Translations under genes and position numbers: made by a program
Assembly (NCBI GenBank): GCA_902477915.1
Contig: CABSJA010000004.1
Location: 1 to 64,000 of the forward strand
Direction of reading: 5' to 3'
Length of the DNA stretch: 64,000 bases
From: an uncultured Veillonella sp.
GTDB lineage: Bacteria; Bacillota; Negativicutes; Veillonellales; Veillonellaceae
The notes under the pieces: model-generated
Told to the model about the DNA's origin: nothing
Database searches by the model: none
The model's input: only the letters and a program-made list of their open reading frames with translations
In this document: piece after piece, positions 1 to 8,205 of the stretch
Layout: every line of letters begins with the position of its first letter
Numbering within the stretch: the stretch's first letter is position 1

Positions 1-20
1 AAATATTCATTTGCTCAATC

Positions 21-50
21 AACGCAAAGTTGCGAATGCTCATTTGCGTT
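21..50. repeat. 8-bp inverted repeat downstream of argR
   Basis: AACGCAAA at 21-28 is exactly complementary to TTTGCGTT at 43-50, with a 14-nt loop. It lies just past the argR stop on the minus strand. No T-run follows, so it is at best a weak terminator. Confidence 0.4.
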
Positions 51-59
51 AACATCTAT

Positions 60-515
60 TTAGTCCTTCATTAAATCTTGAATTTTCGCCAAAATTGCTG
101 GAACTTCAGCTTCAGATTTTGCAATTAACAAAATTGTATCATCACCAGCTAATGTACCAATAATTTCAGACCATTTTGCATGGTCAATAGAAAATGCTAC
201 GGATTGAGCTGAACCAGGAATTGTATGTAATACAACTTGATTCAAGCTATGATCTACCTTAATTAGAGAATCTTGAAATAATCGATTGATTCGACTACGA
301 GATAGAACTACATTTTCTTCTGGAGATAATGCATATCGATAGTGTCCATCGCCTGTAGGAATTTTAATTAACATCAATTCCTTAATATCACGAGAAACAG
401 TAGCTTGCGTTACCTCAATACCTTCTTCTAATAAGGCCGCTGCTAATTCCTCCTGAGTTTCAATCGCCTTGGACTGCACGATTTCTTTAATTTTGTTATA
501 GCGATAGCGTTTCAT
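60..515 (-). CDS. argR: Arginine repressor ArgR
   Basis: Arginine-responsive transcriptional regulator of arginine biosynthesis and catabolism. In this family it is a hexamer that uses L-arginine as co-repressor. The 151-residue length is typical. An N-terminal winged helix-turn-helix covers about residues 1-70, with the recognition segment TQATVSRDIKEL at 36-47. The C-terminal oligomerization and arginine-binding domain carries GTLAGDDT at 120-127. It ends the minus-strand run that contains nadK and tlyA, an order common in Firmicutes, where recN often follows argR. Its own promoter region contains a 12-bp inverted repeat, so autoregulation is plausible but not shown. Confidence 0.96.
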   Translation of the reverse strand: MKRYRYNKIKEIVQSKAIETQEELAAALLEEGIEVTQATVSRDIKELMLIKIPTGDGHYRYALSPEENVVLSRSRINRLFQDSLIKVDHSLNQVVLHTIPGSAQSVAFSIDHAKWSEIIGTLAGDDTILLIAKSEAEVPAILAKIQDLMKD

Positions 516-572
516 TTTGAACTCCCTTTTTTAAAACTTGCACATAAAAGAGAATAGTATCTTTCTGCTATT

Positions 573-607
573 ATTATACCATATATTCATAATTAATATA
601 TGGTATA
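573..607 (-). promoter_or_regulatory. argR extended -10 promoter with overlapping inverted repeat
   Basis: Read on the minus strand, TGGTATAAT (573-581) is an extended -10 element; no good -35 is visible. The repeat TATACCATATAT (575-586) and ATATATGGTATA (596-607) has a 9-nt spacer and overlaps this -10. That makes it an operator candidate. Confidence 0.5.
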
Positions 608-761
608 AATCGCATATCTCATACTAGTTATGCATATTATATTTATATTTAAAAAAATGTTAACATTCTATAGATTGAGGGCGTGCAAACACATAGCCTA
701 TAAGCTTCATCTATTTATACGAAATTAATAATTTAAAACTAGAATAATATGCATGTATAAA

Positions 762-787
762 TAAAAGCCCCTATAAAGGGGCTTTTA
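762..787 (-). terminator. Intrinsic terminator after mnmM
   Basis: An 11-bp perfect stem, TAAAAGCCCCT with AGGGGCTTTTA, closes a 4-nt loop. On the minus strand it ends in a T-rich tract, 49 bp past the mnmM stop. Confidence 0.85.
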
Positions 788-835
788 CATGTTTCTTATG
801 AGTTTTATTCATGATGAATAAAGATATATTTCTTT

Positions 836-1411
836 TTATCGTTTTTGCAATATAAATAACTCAGGTGGATTATTTATTTGATTCATTGGATGCCAATGAC
901 ATACATTATACAATTTCTGTTCTAAATCTGATAAATACGATTTAAGGATCTGCATTTCTTCTAACCCTTCTGTTGTTCCAGGGTAAGCAACAATTGTGAT
1001 AACTCCAGACTTAGATAATTTCTCTAAACCCTCTTTTATAGCGTCAATTGTTTGATGCGGTTTAGTTATAACTTGATGATCGCCACCCGGTAAATATCCT
1101 AGGTTAAAAATCATTAAATCAATTACTTCATCTTTTAACTGATTAGCTAATGCACGATCATGGGAGTCATGGATAAATGTTAGGCTCACATCTTCAGCTA
1201 TATCATTTGACTGCAATAACTCTTGGCTACTATTAATAGCTTTCATTTGGATATCGATGCCATATAAATGACAGCCTTTTCTTGCTCGCTCTGCTAGATA
1301 TAATAAATCATGGCCATTGCCACATGTTGCATCTACTACAACATTAGCGTGTTTCATTACTCGATCCCAGATTAAATGTTGAAACTGAACAGCATTGTTA
1401 ATGTTAATCAC
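836..1411 (-). CDS. mnmM: Class I SAM methyltransferase, MnmM/YtqB family
   Basis: This matches the YtqB group of small Rossmann methyltransferases. Members were first called rRNA methylases and were later shown to methylate the 5-aminomethyl-2-thiouridine of tRNA wobble U34. At 191 residues it is family-sized. The SAM-binding loop DATCGNGHD is at 27-35 and the family motif NLGYLPGGD at 103-111. The start is GTG, preceded by a GGGGTG ribosome site. It lies 27 bp after nadK is initiated upstream of it in the genome order, between nadK and argR. The window also carries mnmA, which acts earlier on the same base. The substrate assignment is by family only. Confidence 0.8.
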   Translation of the reverse strand: MININNAVQFQHLIWDRVMKHANVVVDATCGNGHDLLYLAERARKGCHLYGIDIQMKAINSSQELLQSNDIAEDVSLTFIHDSHDRALANQLKDEVIDLMIFNLGYLPGGDHQVITKPHQTIDAIKEGLEKLSKSGVITIVAYPGTTEGLEEMQILKSYLSDLEQKLYNVCHWHPMNQINNPPELFILQKR

Positions 1412-1438
1412 AAAATCACCCCACTTGAGATTTTAGTA

Positions 1439-2323
1439 TTATAATAACTCGTCACGACGAGAGGCTAATTTTTTAAATAATGTACCAAAGAAACATTGAT
1501 CTTTAAAACGTACGAATAAGCAATATACTGGATTGGAGCTTATATGTAATGTTTCTTTATTGGTAAACGTATAGTCAAATGTACCGTCTATACAGATATG
1601 TAATTGAGGCTCTCGTTCTGGCATGGTGATTTGAATTGTATCATGCTCTTCCAATACAAGAGAAACGCCTTGAATAAGATGTGGTGCTACAGGAGTCACA
1701 ATAATTGATCTATTATCAGGCTTCATAATAGGACCACCTGCAGATAGATTATATCCTGTAGAGCCTGTGGCAGAAGAAATGATCAAGCCATCAGAAGGAT
1801 ACATTTGCGTATGTTGATTATTGATGGACATATTGATACGTGCCATTTTAGCTGGTTCTGCACGGGTAATAACAATTTCATTAATGATAGGTACTAATTC
1901 TTCTTCATTACCATTATTACGGTCAATATACGCATATAAATGTCCACGTTTTTCGATATTATAATCACCCTTGGCAATACGTTTAATATGACTTTGCATT
2001 TGGTGAACTTCGATTTGGTTTAAGAAACCCAACTCACCAAGATTAATACCACAAACAGGTACATTGTATGGGTAAATTTGTCGTGCCAAATGGATGATGG
2101 TACCATCACCACCAAAACTAAAGGCAATATCTATTTGTTTAAAGATTTCTGGACGACTTAAAATATGAGTTTCAGGAATCTTAAGTACTCGTGCAGGTGC
2201 ATCTGATTCGAGATCATCTGGCAAGAATACTTCGATACCTTCATCTTTACAAATATGTGCAGCCATTTTTAAAACTGCCATAATATTGCTTTTCCCCATA
2301 TTAGGGAAAAATCCGATACGCAT
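1439..2323 (-). CDS. nadK: NAD kinase
   Basis: ATP- or polyphosphate-dependent phosphorylation of NAD to NADP in the cytosol. The 294-residue protein has the diagnostic GGDGT at 71-75 and the second nucleotide-binding segment SSATGSTGYNLSAGG near 180-195, in the usual order. It starts 9 bp after the tlyA stop in the same direction, which fits the tlyA-nadK-argR arrangement of clostridia and Negativicutes. Nothing odd is seen in the sequence. Confidence 0.96.
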   Translation of the reverse strand: MRIGFFPNMGKSNIMAVLKMAAHICKDEGIEVFLPDDLESDAPARVLKIPETHILSRPEIFKQIDIAFSFGGDGTIIHLARQIYPYNVPVCGINLGELGFLNQIEVHQMQSHIKRIAKGDYNIEKRGHLYAYIDRNNGNEEELVPIINEIVITRAEPAKMARINMSINNQHTQMYPSDGLIISSATGSTGYNLSAGGPIMKPDNRSIIVTPVAPHLIQGVSLVLEEHDTIQITMPEREPQLHICIDGTFDYTFTNKETLHISSNPVYCLFVRFKDQCFFGTLFKKLASRRDELL

Positions 2324-2332
2324 AGTAATCTC

Positions 2333-3136
2333 CTATAATGAATGAGCCTCTGCAACCACTGTATCGATTAAAGTATCATCAATGGTTAAAGCCCCTTCTT
2401 CGTACTTTTTAAAATAACCTAAAAACTCAATATTACCTTCCATACCTTTAATTGGTGAGAAAGTTAATCCATGAACATATAATCCACAATCATGAGCAAC
2501 GTGTAAGATACGATGTAAAACCTCTTTATGGATTTCCGGGTCGCGCACAATACCACCTTTGCCAACATTTTCTTTGCCAGCTTCAAATTGCGGCTTAATT
2601 AAAGCAACGAGGGAGCCTGTATCTTTTAACAATGTAGTAGCTACAGGCAATACTTTATCTAAAGAGATAAATGCTACATCTATGGAAATAAAGTCAACCA
2701 GTTCACCTAATTGTTCTGGTGTGACAGTGCGAATATTTTGCTTTTCCATGTTGATAACACGTGGGTCTTGACGTAACTTCCAAGCTAATTGATTATAGCC
2801 TACATCGATAGCAAATACTTTAGCTGCTCCATTTTGTAGAGCACAATCTGTAAAACCACCAGTGCTGGCACCTATATCGACCATAACAGCGTCTTGTAAA
2901 TCGATAGGATACGTTTGAATAGCTTTTTCTAACTTTAGTCCACCACGACTAACATAAGGTAAGGTGTTACCCTTTACTACGATATTAGCATCTACAGGAA
3001 TTTTTGTACCCGCTTTATCAATACGTGTTGTATCCATAAAGATTTGGCCAGCCATTATGGCTGCTTTGGCTTTTTCTCTACTTTCAAAAAGCCCTCGATT
3101 AACGAGGAGTATGTCTAAACGTTCTTTACTACTCAT
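2333..3136 (-). CDS. tlyA: TlyA-family rRNA 2'-O-methyltransferase (hemolysin A family)
   Basis: An S4 RNA-binding domain (about the first 60 residues, opening SSKERLDILLVNRGL) is followed by an FtsJ-type methyltransferase domain containing DIGASTGGFTDCAL. TlyA proteins methylate 16S and/or 23S rRNA cytidines; which site applies here is unknown. I chose the ATG at 3136 over an upstream start at 3172. It gives an ATGA overlap with the preceding gene and starts right at the S4 domain, for a length of 267 residues. Confidence 0.9.
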   Translation of the reverse strand: MSSKERLDILLVNRGLFESREKAKAAIMAGQIFMDTTRIDKAGTKIPVDANIVVKGNTLPYVSRGGLKLEKAIQTYPIDLQDAVMVDIGASTGGFTDCALQNGAAKVFAIDVGYNQLAWKLRQDPRVINMEKQNIRTVTPEQLGELVDFISIDVAFISLDKVLPVATTLLKDTGSLVALIKPQFEAGKENVGKGGIVRDPEIHKEVLHRILHVAHDCGLYVHGLTFSPIKGMEGNIEFLGYFKKYEEGALTIDDTLIDTVVAEAHSL

Positions 3137-3612
3137 ATCACACCATTGTAAATATAATAAAATTGAATACACGCTACAATAATACCGAGGATTAATCCCC
3201 CAAATACCTCTACTGGAGTATGTCCTAATAACTCTTTTAAGGCCTCTTTACGAGTAATGACAACAGGTATGTTTTTCTTTGTAAAATAATCTACAATTTG
3301 GTTTAGAATTTGAGCTTGTCGCCCAGCCTCTAATCGTACACCTGATGCATCATACATAACTACAATAGAGAATACTAAGGATAGGATAAAGAGATCAGAA
3401 GCTCCATTTTTCAGATAAATAGCTGTAGTTGTAGCGATTACAAAGGATGTATGCGAACTTGGAAAACCTCCAGATCCCACTAATCGTTCTGGACGAAATT
3501 TACCATGCCGAACTAGTTGCCATACGAATTTGATAGCCTGAGCAGTAAACCAGCCCCAAAATGCGGCTTGCGCTATGTAGTTATGTGCTATTTGTGGTAA
3601 TATATCAATCAT
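3133..3612 (-). CDS. Divergent PAP2 family membrane protein (YuiD-like)
   Basis: A 159-residue membrane protein of the DUF212/divergent PAP2 family. The phosphatase-like SSHTS lies at 52-56 and a YDASGVRLEAGRQA segment near 88-101. Several hydrophobic segments surround these motifs. The family resembles lipid phosphatases but its substrate is unproven. It sits between ispA and tlyA, a position often held by dxs in related genomes. A role in polyprenyl-phosphate metabolism is suggestive only. Its stop overlaps the tlyA start by 4 bp. Confidence 0.85.
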   Translation of the reverse strand: MIDILPQIAHNYIAQAAFWGWFTAQAIKFVWQLVRHGKFRPERLVGSGGFPSSHTSFVIATTTAIYLKNGASDLFILSLVFSIVVMYDASGVRLEAGRQAQILNQIVDYFTKKNIPVVITRKEALKELLGHTPVEVFGGLILGIIVACIQFYYIYNGVI

Positions 3613-3640
3613 TCTTTGTACCTTTTAGAGGTAATACATA

Positions 3641-4519
3641 TTAATTCGTACGTTTTAAAAGATAATCAATTAATGCTGCTAAGATAGATGTATCATAAGA
3701 AACGGAGTTTAATGCTTTGTGAGCTTGTTCACCTACTGAAGAGGCTTGCTCTTTTGCGCCCTCTAAACCAAGTAAAGATACATAAGTAGATTTATGTTGG
3801 CGAATATCACTGCCAGGTGTTTTTCCTAATTCTTCAATAGTACCAGTTACATCTAGAATATCATCAGTAATTTGGAATAACAATCCTAAACAATTTGCAT
3901 ATTCCATAAGTGCTGTTCTCGTAGCAGTATCTGCATTGCCTAAGATGAGCCCTAATTCTACAGATGCATTAAATAATGCCCCTGTCTTTCCGCGGTGTAA
4001 AACCTTTAACTCCTCAAGTGGTATATGCTTATCTTCACTGAGCATATCGAAGGCTTGACCTCCGACCATACCTTCAGGGCCTGCAGCCGTAGCCACACAT
4101 TGGATGGCATCAAGTTTTTCCTGCGCTGTAGCTGTCTCATTAGCGGTCATTAATTGAAAGGCATAGGTCAATAAACCGTCACCTGCTAGAATAGCCATAC
4201 CTTCACCATAAACTTTATGATTTGTTAAATTACCTCTACGATAATCATCATTATCCATGGCTGGTAAATCATCATGTACTAAGGAATATGTATGGATACA
4301 CTCCATAGCACATAGAAATTCCTTATAATCAGCTGGATCTTTATGAAGCATTTCTAATACAGCTTTAGATAAGATTGGTCGGATTCGTTTGCCACCTTGC
4401 ATTAAACTGTAATTCATAGATTCATAAAGGGGTTTAAATTCTCGATTTGGGCTAGTTAATACTTCACCTAACCATTGTTCAATATGTTGTTTGCTAGACG
4501 CTAAATAGTCTTTGAACAT
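3641..4519 (-). CDS. ispA: Polyprenyl diphosphate synthase (farnesyl diphosphate synthase type)
   Basis: Condenses isopentenyl diphosphate with allylic diphosphates to make short-chain prenyl diphosphates. The 292 residues include GGKRIRP at 42-48, the first aspartate-rich motif DDLPAMDNDD at 83-92 and the second motif DDILD near 218. Magnesium-diphosphate binding is therefore intact. Next to xseB and xseA it matches the IspA group. The product, probably farnesyl diphosphate, would feed UppS, which is also in this window. Confidence 0.94.
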   Translation of the reverse strand: MFKDYLASSKQHIEQWLGEVLTSPNREFKPLYESMNYSLMQGGKRIRPILSKAVLEMLHKDPADYKEFLCAMECIHTYSLVHDDLPAMDNDDYRRGNLTNHKVYGEGMAILAGDGLLTYAFQLMTANETATAQEKLDAIQCVATAAGPEGMVGGQAFDMLSEDKHIPLEELKVLHRGKTGALFNASVELGLILGNADTATRTALMEYANCLGLLFQITDDILDVTGTIEELGKTPGSDIRQHKSTYVSLLGLEGAKEQASSVGEQAHKALNSVSYDTSILAALIDYLLKRTN

Positions 4520-4528
4520 AGAATCTCC

Positions 4529-4735
4529 TTATTCGCTGATGCGGACTTCTTCGATAATTTGTTGTACTTCATCTTCCACAGAATCGAGCATTTCTGCACA
4601 TTCTTTTACTAATGTTAAGCCCTTCTTATATTGCGTTAAAAGTTCAGAGATAGTCATATTACCATCGTCTAATTGTTTAACAATATCCTCTAAGGCTTTA
4701 TATTTTTTCTCATAACTTTTTAGTGATGCGGCCAT
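4529..4735 (-). CDS. xseB: Exodeoxyribonuclease VII small subunit
   Basis: A 68-residue helical protein containing LKSYEKKYKALEDIVKQL, typical of XseB. It partners XseA in the nuclease that degrades single-stranded DNA to oligonucleotides. The ATG at 4735 (MAASLKSY) is preferred over the longer frame from 4798, whose extra 21 residues lie within xseA and look nothing like the family. The 26-bp overlap with xseA suggests coupled translation. Confidence 0.9.
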   Translation of the reverse strand: MAASLKSYEKKYKALEDIVKQLDDGNMTISELLTQYKKGLTLVKECAEMLDSVEDEVQQIIEEVRISE

Positions 4736-5933
4736 CTTTGTGCGCCTCCTGTACCGTAGCAGTAACATACCCATCAGCAAGTGTAACTCGTATATCATCC
4801 TTTGGATGTAATTGTGTAACAGACGTTATAGGTTTATCCTTATGTTCAACCTTTGCAAATCCTTTTACCATCATTTGTAATGGATTTAGAGATTCTAATT
4901 GTTGAGCTAACAATGCTAGACTATGTTTCTCTGTATTGTATCGTTCTTTTGTGGCATTGGTTAAAGACTGTGAAAGCTCTTGTAAATGTGTTTTTTGTTT
5001 ATGTAGAAATTGTAGAGCTGGAATGCCTAATCTACGATTAAAGAGCAATGTTAAATCGGTACGTTTCTGTTGTAATGTATACCGTATAAACTCATGTAGA
5101 TACTCTTCTTTTTCTGACAATTGATCTTGCAATGTCGTTATAGGAAGTACGGCCATTTCTGCAGCATGACTAGGTGTTGCTCCACGAGCATCTGCTACAT
5201 AATCACATAAGGTATAATCTGTTTCATGACCTACTGCTGAAATAATTGGTGTATTAGCATTATAAATCGCCTCTACAACAGATCTATCATTGAAGCACCA
5301 TAAATCCTCCATAGATCCACCACCACGACCAACGATGATGACATCCACCTCTGGATCAGCATCGGCAGCAGCAATACCTCTTGCAATAACAGGTCCTGCA
5401 GTATTGCCTTGGACAGGAACGGAGAATAATTTAAATTGCACTAATGGGTTACGTCTCTCACTAACATGTAAAATATCATGCAATACAGCGCCAGATTGAG
5501 ATGTAACAATACCTATGCAACTTGCCATGTACGGAAGACTTTGTTTGTGGCTGTCATCAAAGTATCCTAGCGCCGTTAATTCTCGTTTTAACGCATCAAA
5601 TTCGAGCTGTAATGGGCTTTTAGACCCTATTTGCATATCAGAGGCAATGAGATTTAAACGGCCCATTTTATTGTAAAAATTAACAGATGCTTTTACAGTT
5701 ACTAATAAACCATTTTGAATGGCATTAGCCAAACCTTTTTGCATAACAGTGCTAGACCACATAGTTACATCAATGGCAGACTCCTCATCTTTCAAAGAAA
5801 AATACATGTGTCCACTACTATGACGTTTAGCATTGATGATAGTACCGCTAACATAAACATTTTTTAGTAGATATTCCCTATCTAGGGTGCGCTTTATGAG
5901 ATTGTTCAATTGTGTAATGGTTAATACATTCAC
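4710..5933 (-). CDS. xseA: Exodeoxyribonuclease VII large subunit
   Basis: Catalytic subunit of exonuclease VII, 407 residues. An N-terminal OB-fold (to about residue 100) precedes the catalytic domain, which contains GRGGGSMEDLWCFND near residue 200 and the HETDYTLCDYVAD segment. A long helical region follows, as in the family. It overlaps xseB at its 3' end and the TsaD-like gene by 4 bp at its start, so the three are probably co-transcribed. Confidence 0.96.
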   Translation of the reverse strand: MNVLTITQLNNLIKRTLDREYLLKNVYVSGTIINAKRHSSGHMYFSLKDEESAIDVTMWSSTVMQKGLANAIQNGLLVTVKASVNFYNKMGRLNLIASDMQIGSKSPLQLEFDALKRELTALGYFDDSHKQSLPYMASCIGIVTSQSGAVLHDILHVSERRNPLVQFKLFSVPVQGNTAGPVIARGIAAADADPEVDVIIVGRGGGSMEDLWCFNDRSVVEAIYNANTPIISAVGHETDYTLCDYVADARGATPSHAAEMAVLPITTLQDQLSEKEEYLHEFIRYTLQQKRTDLTLLFNRRLGIPALQFLHKQKTHLQELSQSLTNATKERYNTEKHSLALLAQQLESLNPLQMMVKGFAKVEHKDKPITSVTQLHPKDDIRVTLADGYVTATVQEAHKDGRITKKL

Positions 5934-6889
5934 GATGATCCTCTAGATTCTTGTAAATAAGCAGCGCCAAAAGCATTGCCTGTAGCATTATCAACAGAAT
6001 ATTGTGGCTGCGCCACATGCAATGTCATGCGATTCCGTTTACAATAGGTTTCCAGGCGATTACGAAGTATACTATTGCTCATTACACCACCTACGGCAAT
6101 TAATGTTTTAACAGGTTTATTTTTTAAATGATAGGTAATCATTTTTTCTAGTGCATTTCCAATAGAGGTGAATACAGCTCGCGATAGATTAGATTTTTCC
6201 ATATCATTCATGGAATCACTAATGCGTCGCATAGCCGCACTACATGGCCCAGCAAAGCTTATCCAACCTTCTTTTACAGAAGATGGTAATGGTTCATATT
6301 CTGTAGTTTGTAATGCTAATGCCTCTAGATGTTTGCCTGCAGGGAATGGTAAACCCATAGCCACACCGATGCGATCAACATATTGACCGCCTTGCAAATC
6401 TTTAGAACCGCCAATGATATGAGATTCAAAAATTCCTTCACCTTGATAATGGCAATAGACTAACTCTGTAGTACCACCTGATAAATGTAAAGCCAAAAAT
6501 GGCTCAGTCGGAATATGTTCTAAATCTCTCAGTGCTGCTAAAATATGATTTTCTTGATGCGCAAAGATATGTAAAGGCACATTTAAAATATGACTCAAGG
6601 TTTCCCCTTGGCCTAAACCAACCATAAAGGCGGGCATATAAGAATTTTCCTCACGTCGTGGAAAGCCACTAACACCGATACCGCTAATTGGTACTTGAGG
6701 TAGCTCTAACATTAGCTTAGGCAATGCCTTTGTATGCTGAAAGACCATATTTGATTGTTGTAGTCCTCGCTCACCAGGTTTAACCTCTAATAGTTTACGT
6801 GCCTCTCCTACGATGTGAAAGTCACTATCTATAATAGCACAACTAGTGGTATAGCAACTGGTATCAATGCCTAAGTAATATCGTTTCAT
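5930..6889 (-). CDS. TsaD/Kae1-like paralog (peptidase M22 family)
   Basis: A 319-residue ASKHA-fold protein related to TsaD. It opens with LGIDTSCYTTS. It keeps the metal-ligand pair of the TsaD family as HQENH (111-115), a glycine-rich SGGTTELV segment, and a C-terminal DNATGNAFGAA with the conserved aspartate. It is divergent from true TsaD, which normally reads HMEGH. Similar second copies occur in Firmicutes next to nusB and xseA. Whether it works in threonylcarbamoyl-adenosine synthesis is unknown. It overlaps nusB by one base (TAATG) and xseA by 4 bp. Confidence 0.78.
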   Translation of the reverse strand: MKRYYLGIDTSCYTTSCAIIDSDFHIVGEARKLLEVKPGERGLQQSNMVFQHTKALPKLMLELPQVPISGIGVSGFPRREENSYMPAFMVGLGQGETLSHILNVPLHIFAHQENHILAALRDLEHIPTEPFLALHLSGGTTELVYCHYQGEGIFESHIIGGSKDLQGGQYVDRIGVAMGLPFPAGKHLEALALQTTEYEPLPSSVKEGWISFAGPCSAAMRRISDSMNDMEKSNLSRAVFTSIGNALEKMITYHLKNKPVKTLIAVGGVMSNSILRNRLETYCKRNRMTLHVAQPQYSVDNATGNAFGAAYLQESRGSS

Positions 6890-7293
6890 TATCTACTCTT
6901 GTTATATGCATCTAAGATGGCATTAATTAATTTATAAGAAGCATCAGAGCCAAATTCTTTTGCTAGCTGAATGGCTTCATTAATGGCAATAGATGGTTCT
7001 AATGGTTCTACTTCGTTAGTCATTTCCCATACAGCAATACGTAAAATAGCGCGATCAACTTTATCTAGATTTGCCACTTTACGAGATTTACAAAATGGTT
7101 GTAAATCTGCATCTATTTTCTCAGCTGTTGCTATTACACCTTGAATAATACTATTGGCATATGCTTTATCCATAGCTTTTTGAATATGACCTTCAGGAAA
7201 TTGAACATCATTTTTATCACTATGAAATTCATTAGCATATAACATTTGAAATGCGTATTGACGTGCTTCACGTCGATTTCGCTTAATTACCAT
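6889..7293 (-). CDS. nusB: Transcription antitermination factor NusB
   Basis: An all-helical 134-residue protein that with NusE binds boxA RNA in rRNA antitermination. It opens KRNRREARQYAFQMLYAN and contains the family block LDKVDRAILRIAVWEM and a C-terminal SYKLINAILD. The ATG at 7293 is chosen because AAAGGAG sits just upstream. The longer frame from 7362 adds residues buried in the preceding asp23 gene. It overlaps asp23 by 11 bp. Confidence 0.95.
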   Translation of the reverse strand: MVIKRNRREARQYAFQMLYANEFHSDKNDVQFPEGHIQKAMDKAYANSIIQGVIATAEKIDADLQPFCKSRKVANLDKVDRAILRIAVWEMTNEVEPLEPSIAINEAIQLAKEFGSDASYKLINAILDAYNKSR

Positions 7294-7678
7294 GTGGAGT
7301 TGGCTCCTTTTCTTTAACAATACCTTCAATATGAACATCAACCTTAACATGATCAAGATCAAGCATATTCTTTAAGGTTTGTTTGATTTCTAACTGCAAT
7401 TGTTTGGATAATTCAATAAGATTGTATCCATACAAGGCTTTAATATAAATATTGATTTCAATAAAACATTTACGATGTTTAACATTGATACCTGGTAAAC
7501 TACGTTGACCAAAGGCATGTGTAATGCCCTCTACTAATTCATCGTAAAAGCGAGGGCTTAAAGAATGAATACCTGGAATCGTAGATAACGTTTTAGTAGC
7601 TACATTGATGATGACAGAGTCTGCAATATCAATGGTATCCATATCTAATCCATAGTTTAATTGATTGTCTGAACTCAT
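7283..7678 (-). CDS. Asp23/Gls24 family protein (second of tandem pair)
   Basis: A 131-residue Asp23/Gls24 protein. The NVATKTLSTIPGIHSLS segment and the later GVNVKHRKCFIEINIYIKALYG-type strand region fit this fold. Members are cytosolic proteins linked to cell-envelope and alkaline stress, often anchored by a partner. It has no signal peptide. A good AGGAGG site precedes the ATG. It is 12 bp downstream of a second Asp23 gene, and a third Asp23 domain is encoded at 55393-56268. Confidence 0.85.
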   Translation of the reverse strand: MSSDNQLNYGLDMDTIDIADSVIINVATKTLSTIPGIHSLSPRFYDELVEGITHAFGQRSLPGINVKHRKCFIEINIYIKALYGYNLIELSKQLQLEIKQTLKNMLDLDHVKVDVHIEGIVKEKEPTPHGN

Positions 7679-7690
7679 ATAGATACCCTC

Positions 7691-8071
7691 CTAAGGCTGT
7701 GATGGTGTTACTAAATCATCAAAAATAATGTCTTGTACCACTACATCAATGGTTTGTACCTCAATTTCTGTATAAGAAACTAAAGCTGTTTTGATACGTT
7801 CTTGTAAACGTAAGGCCACATCAGGGATACGATACCCATATTGAATGCAAACATATAAAGTAACAGAAATTGCTCCTTCATCATTAAATGATATCTTTAC
7901 ACCTTCATGATCAGATTTACGTCTAAAGAAGGTATTAACACCATCATTAAAGGTGGAGCTCATATGATGTATACCCTTTGTTTCAAGTGCTGCCATAGTG
8001 ACAATCGTAGCATATACATCTTCACTAATCTTAATTTTACCCGACTCTAGTTCAGTATTTTTCTTGGTCAT
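7691..8071 (-). CDS. Asp23/Gls24 family envelope stress protein (first of tandem pair)
   Basis: 126 residues from the ATG at 8071, which has a GAGG ribosome site. The upstream frame from 8095 runs into a terminator hairpin. Core features are IKISEDVYATIVTMAALETKGI and the strand region ISVTLYVCIQYGYRIPDV, characteristic of Asp23 domains. A hairpin with a T-run lies just before its ribosome site, so its expression may depend on read-through from efp. The biochemical function of the family is not established. Confidence 0.88.
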   Translation of the reverse strand: MTKKNTELESGKIKISEDVYATIVTMAALETKGIHHMSSTFNDGVNTFFRRKSDHEGVKISFNDEGAISVTLYVCIQYGYRIPDVALRLQERIKTALVSYTEIEVQTIDVVVQDIIFDDLVTPSQP

Positions 8072-8089
8072 ACTGGCCTCTTTCAAAAA

Positions 8090-8132
8090 AAGCACTTGTC
8101 CCTATATATAATTACATAGACGACAAGTGCTT
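8090..8132 (-). terminator. Terminator hairpin between efp and asp23
   Basis: AAGCACTTGTC (8090-8100) pairs with GACAAGTGCTT (8122-8132) as an 11-bp stem with a 21-nt loop. On the minus strand it is followed by a run of seven T. It ends only 19 bp before the asp23 start codon. Confidence 0.85.
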
Positions 8133-8205
8133 ACAGTGCAAATGTTAGATATATGGGGAATCAGATTCCATGAAAAGATCTAGCCCCAATACATATCAAT
8201 AAGTA

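Larger units (their letters stand above)
516..835. other. Gene-free 320-bp region between argR and mnmM
   Basis: No coding sequence is supported here. The region holds the argR promoter with an overlapping inverted repeat and the terminator after mnmM. It also holds an 11-bp inverted pair, ATGCATATTAT at 630-640 and ATAATATGCAT at 744-754. The TGCAT and TGAAT half-site-like words could be ArgR contacts, but no complete tandem ARG box is evident. Confidence 0.5.

Noticed and set aside
656..667. 12-bp palindrome AATGTTAACATT upstream of argR
   Set aside because: AT-rich palindromes this short are expected by chance in such DNA; no second copy near genes was noticed.
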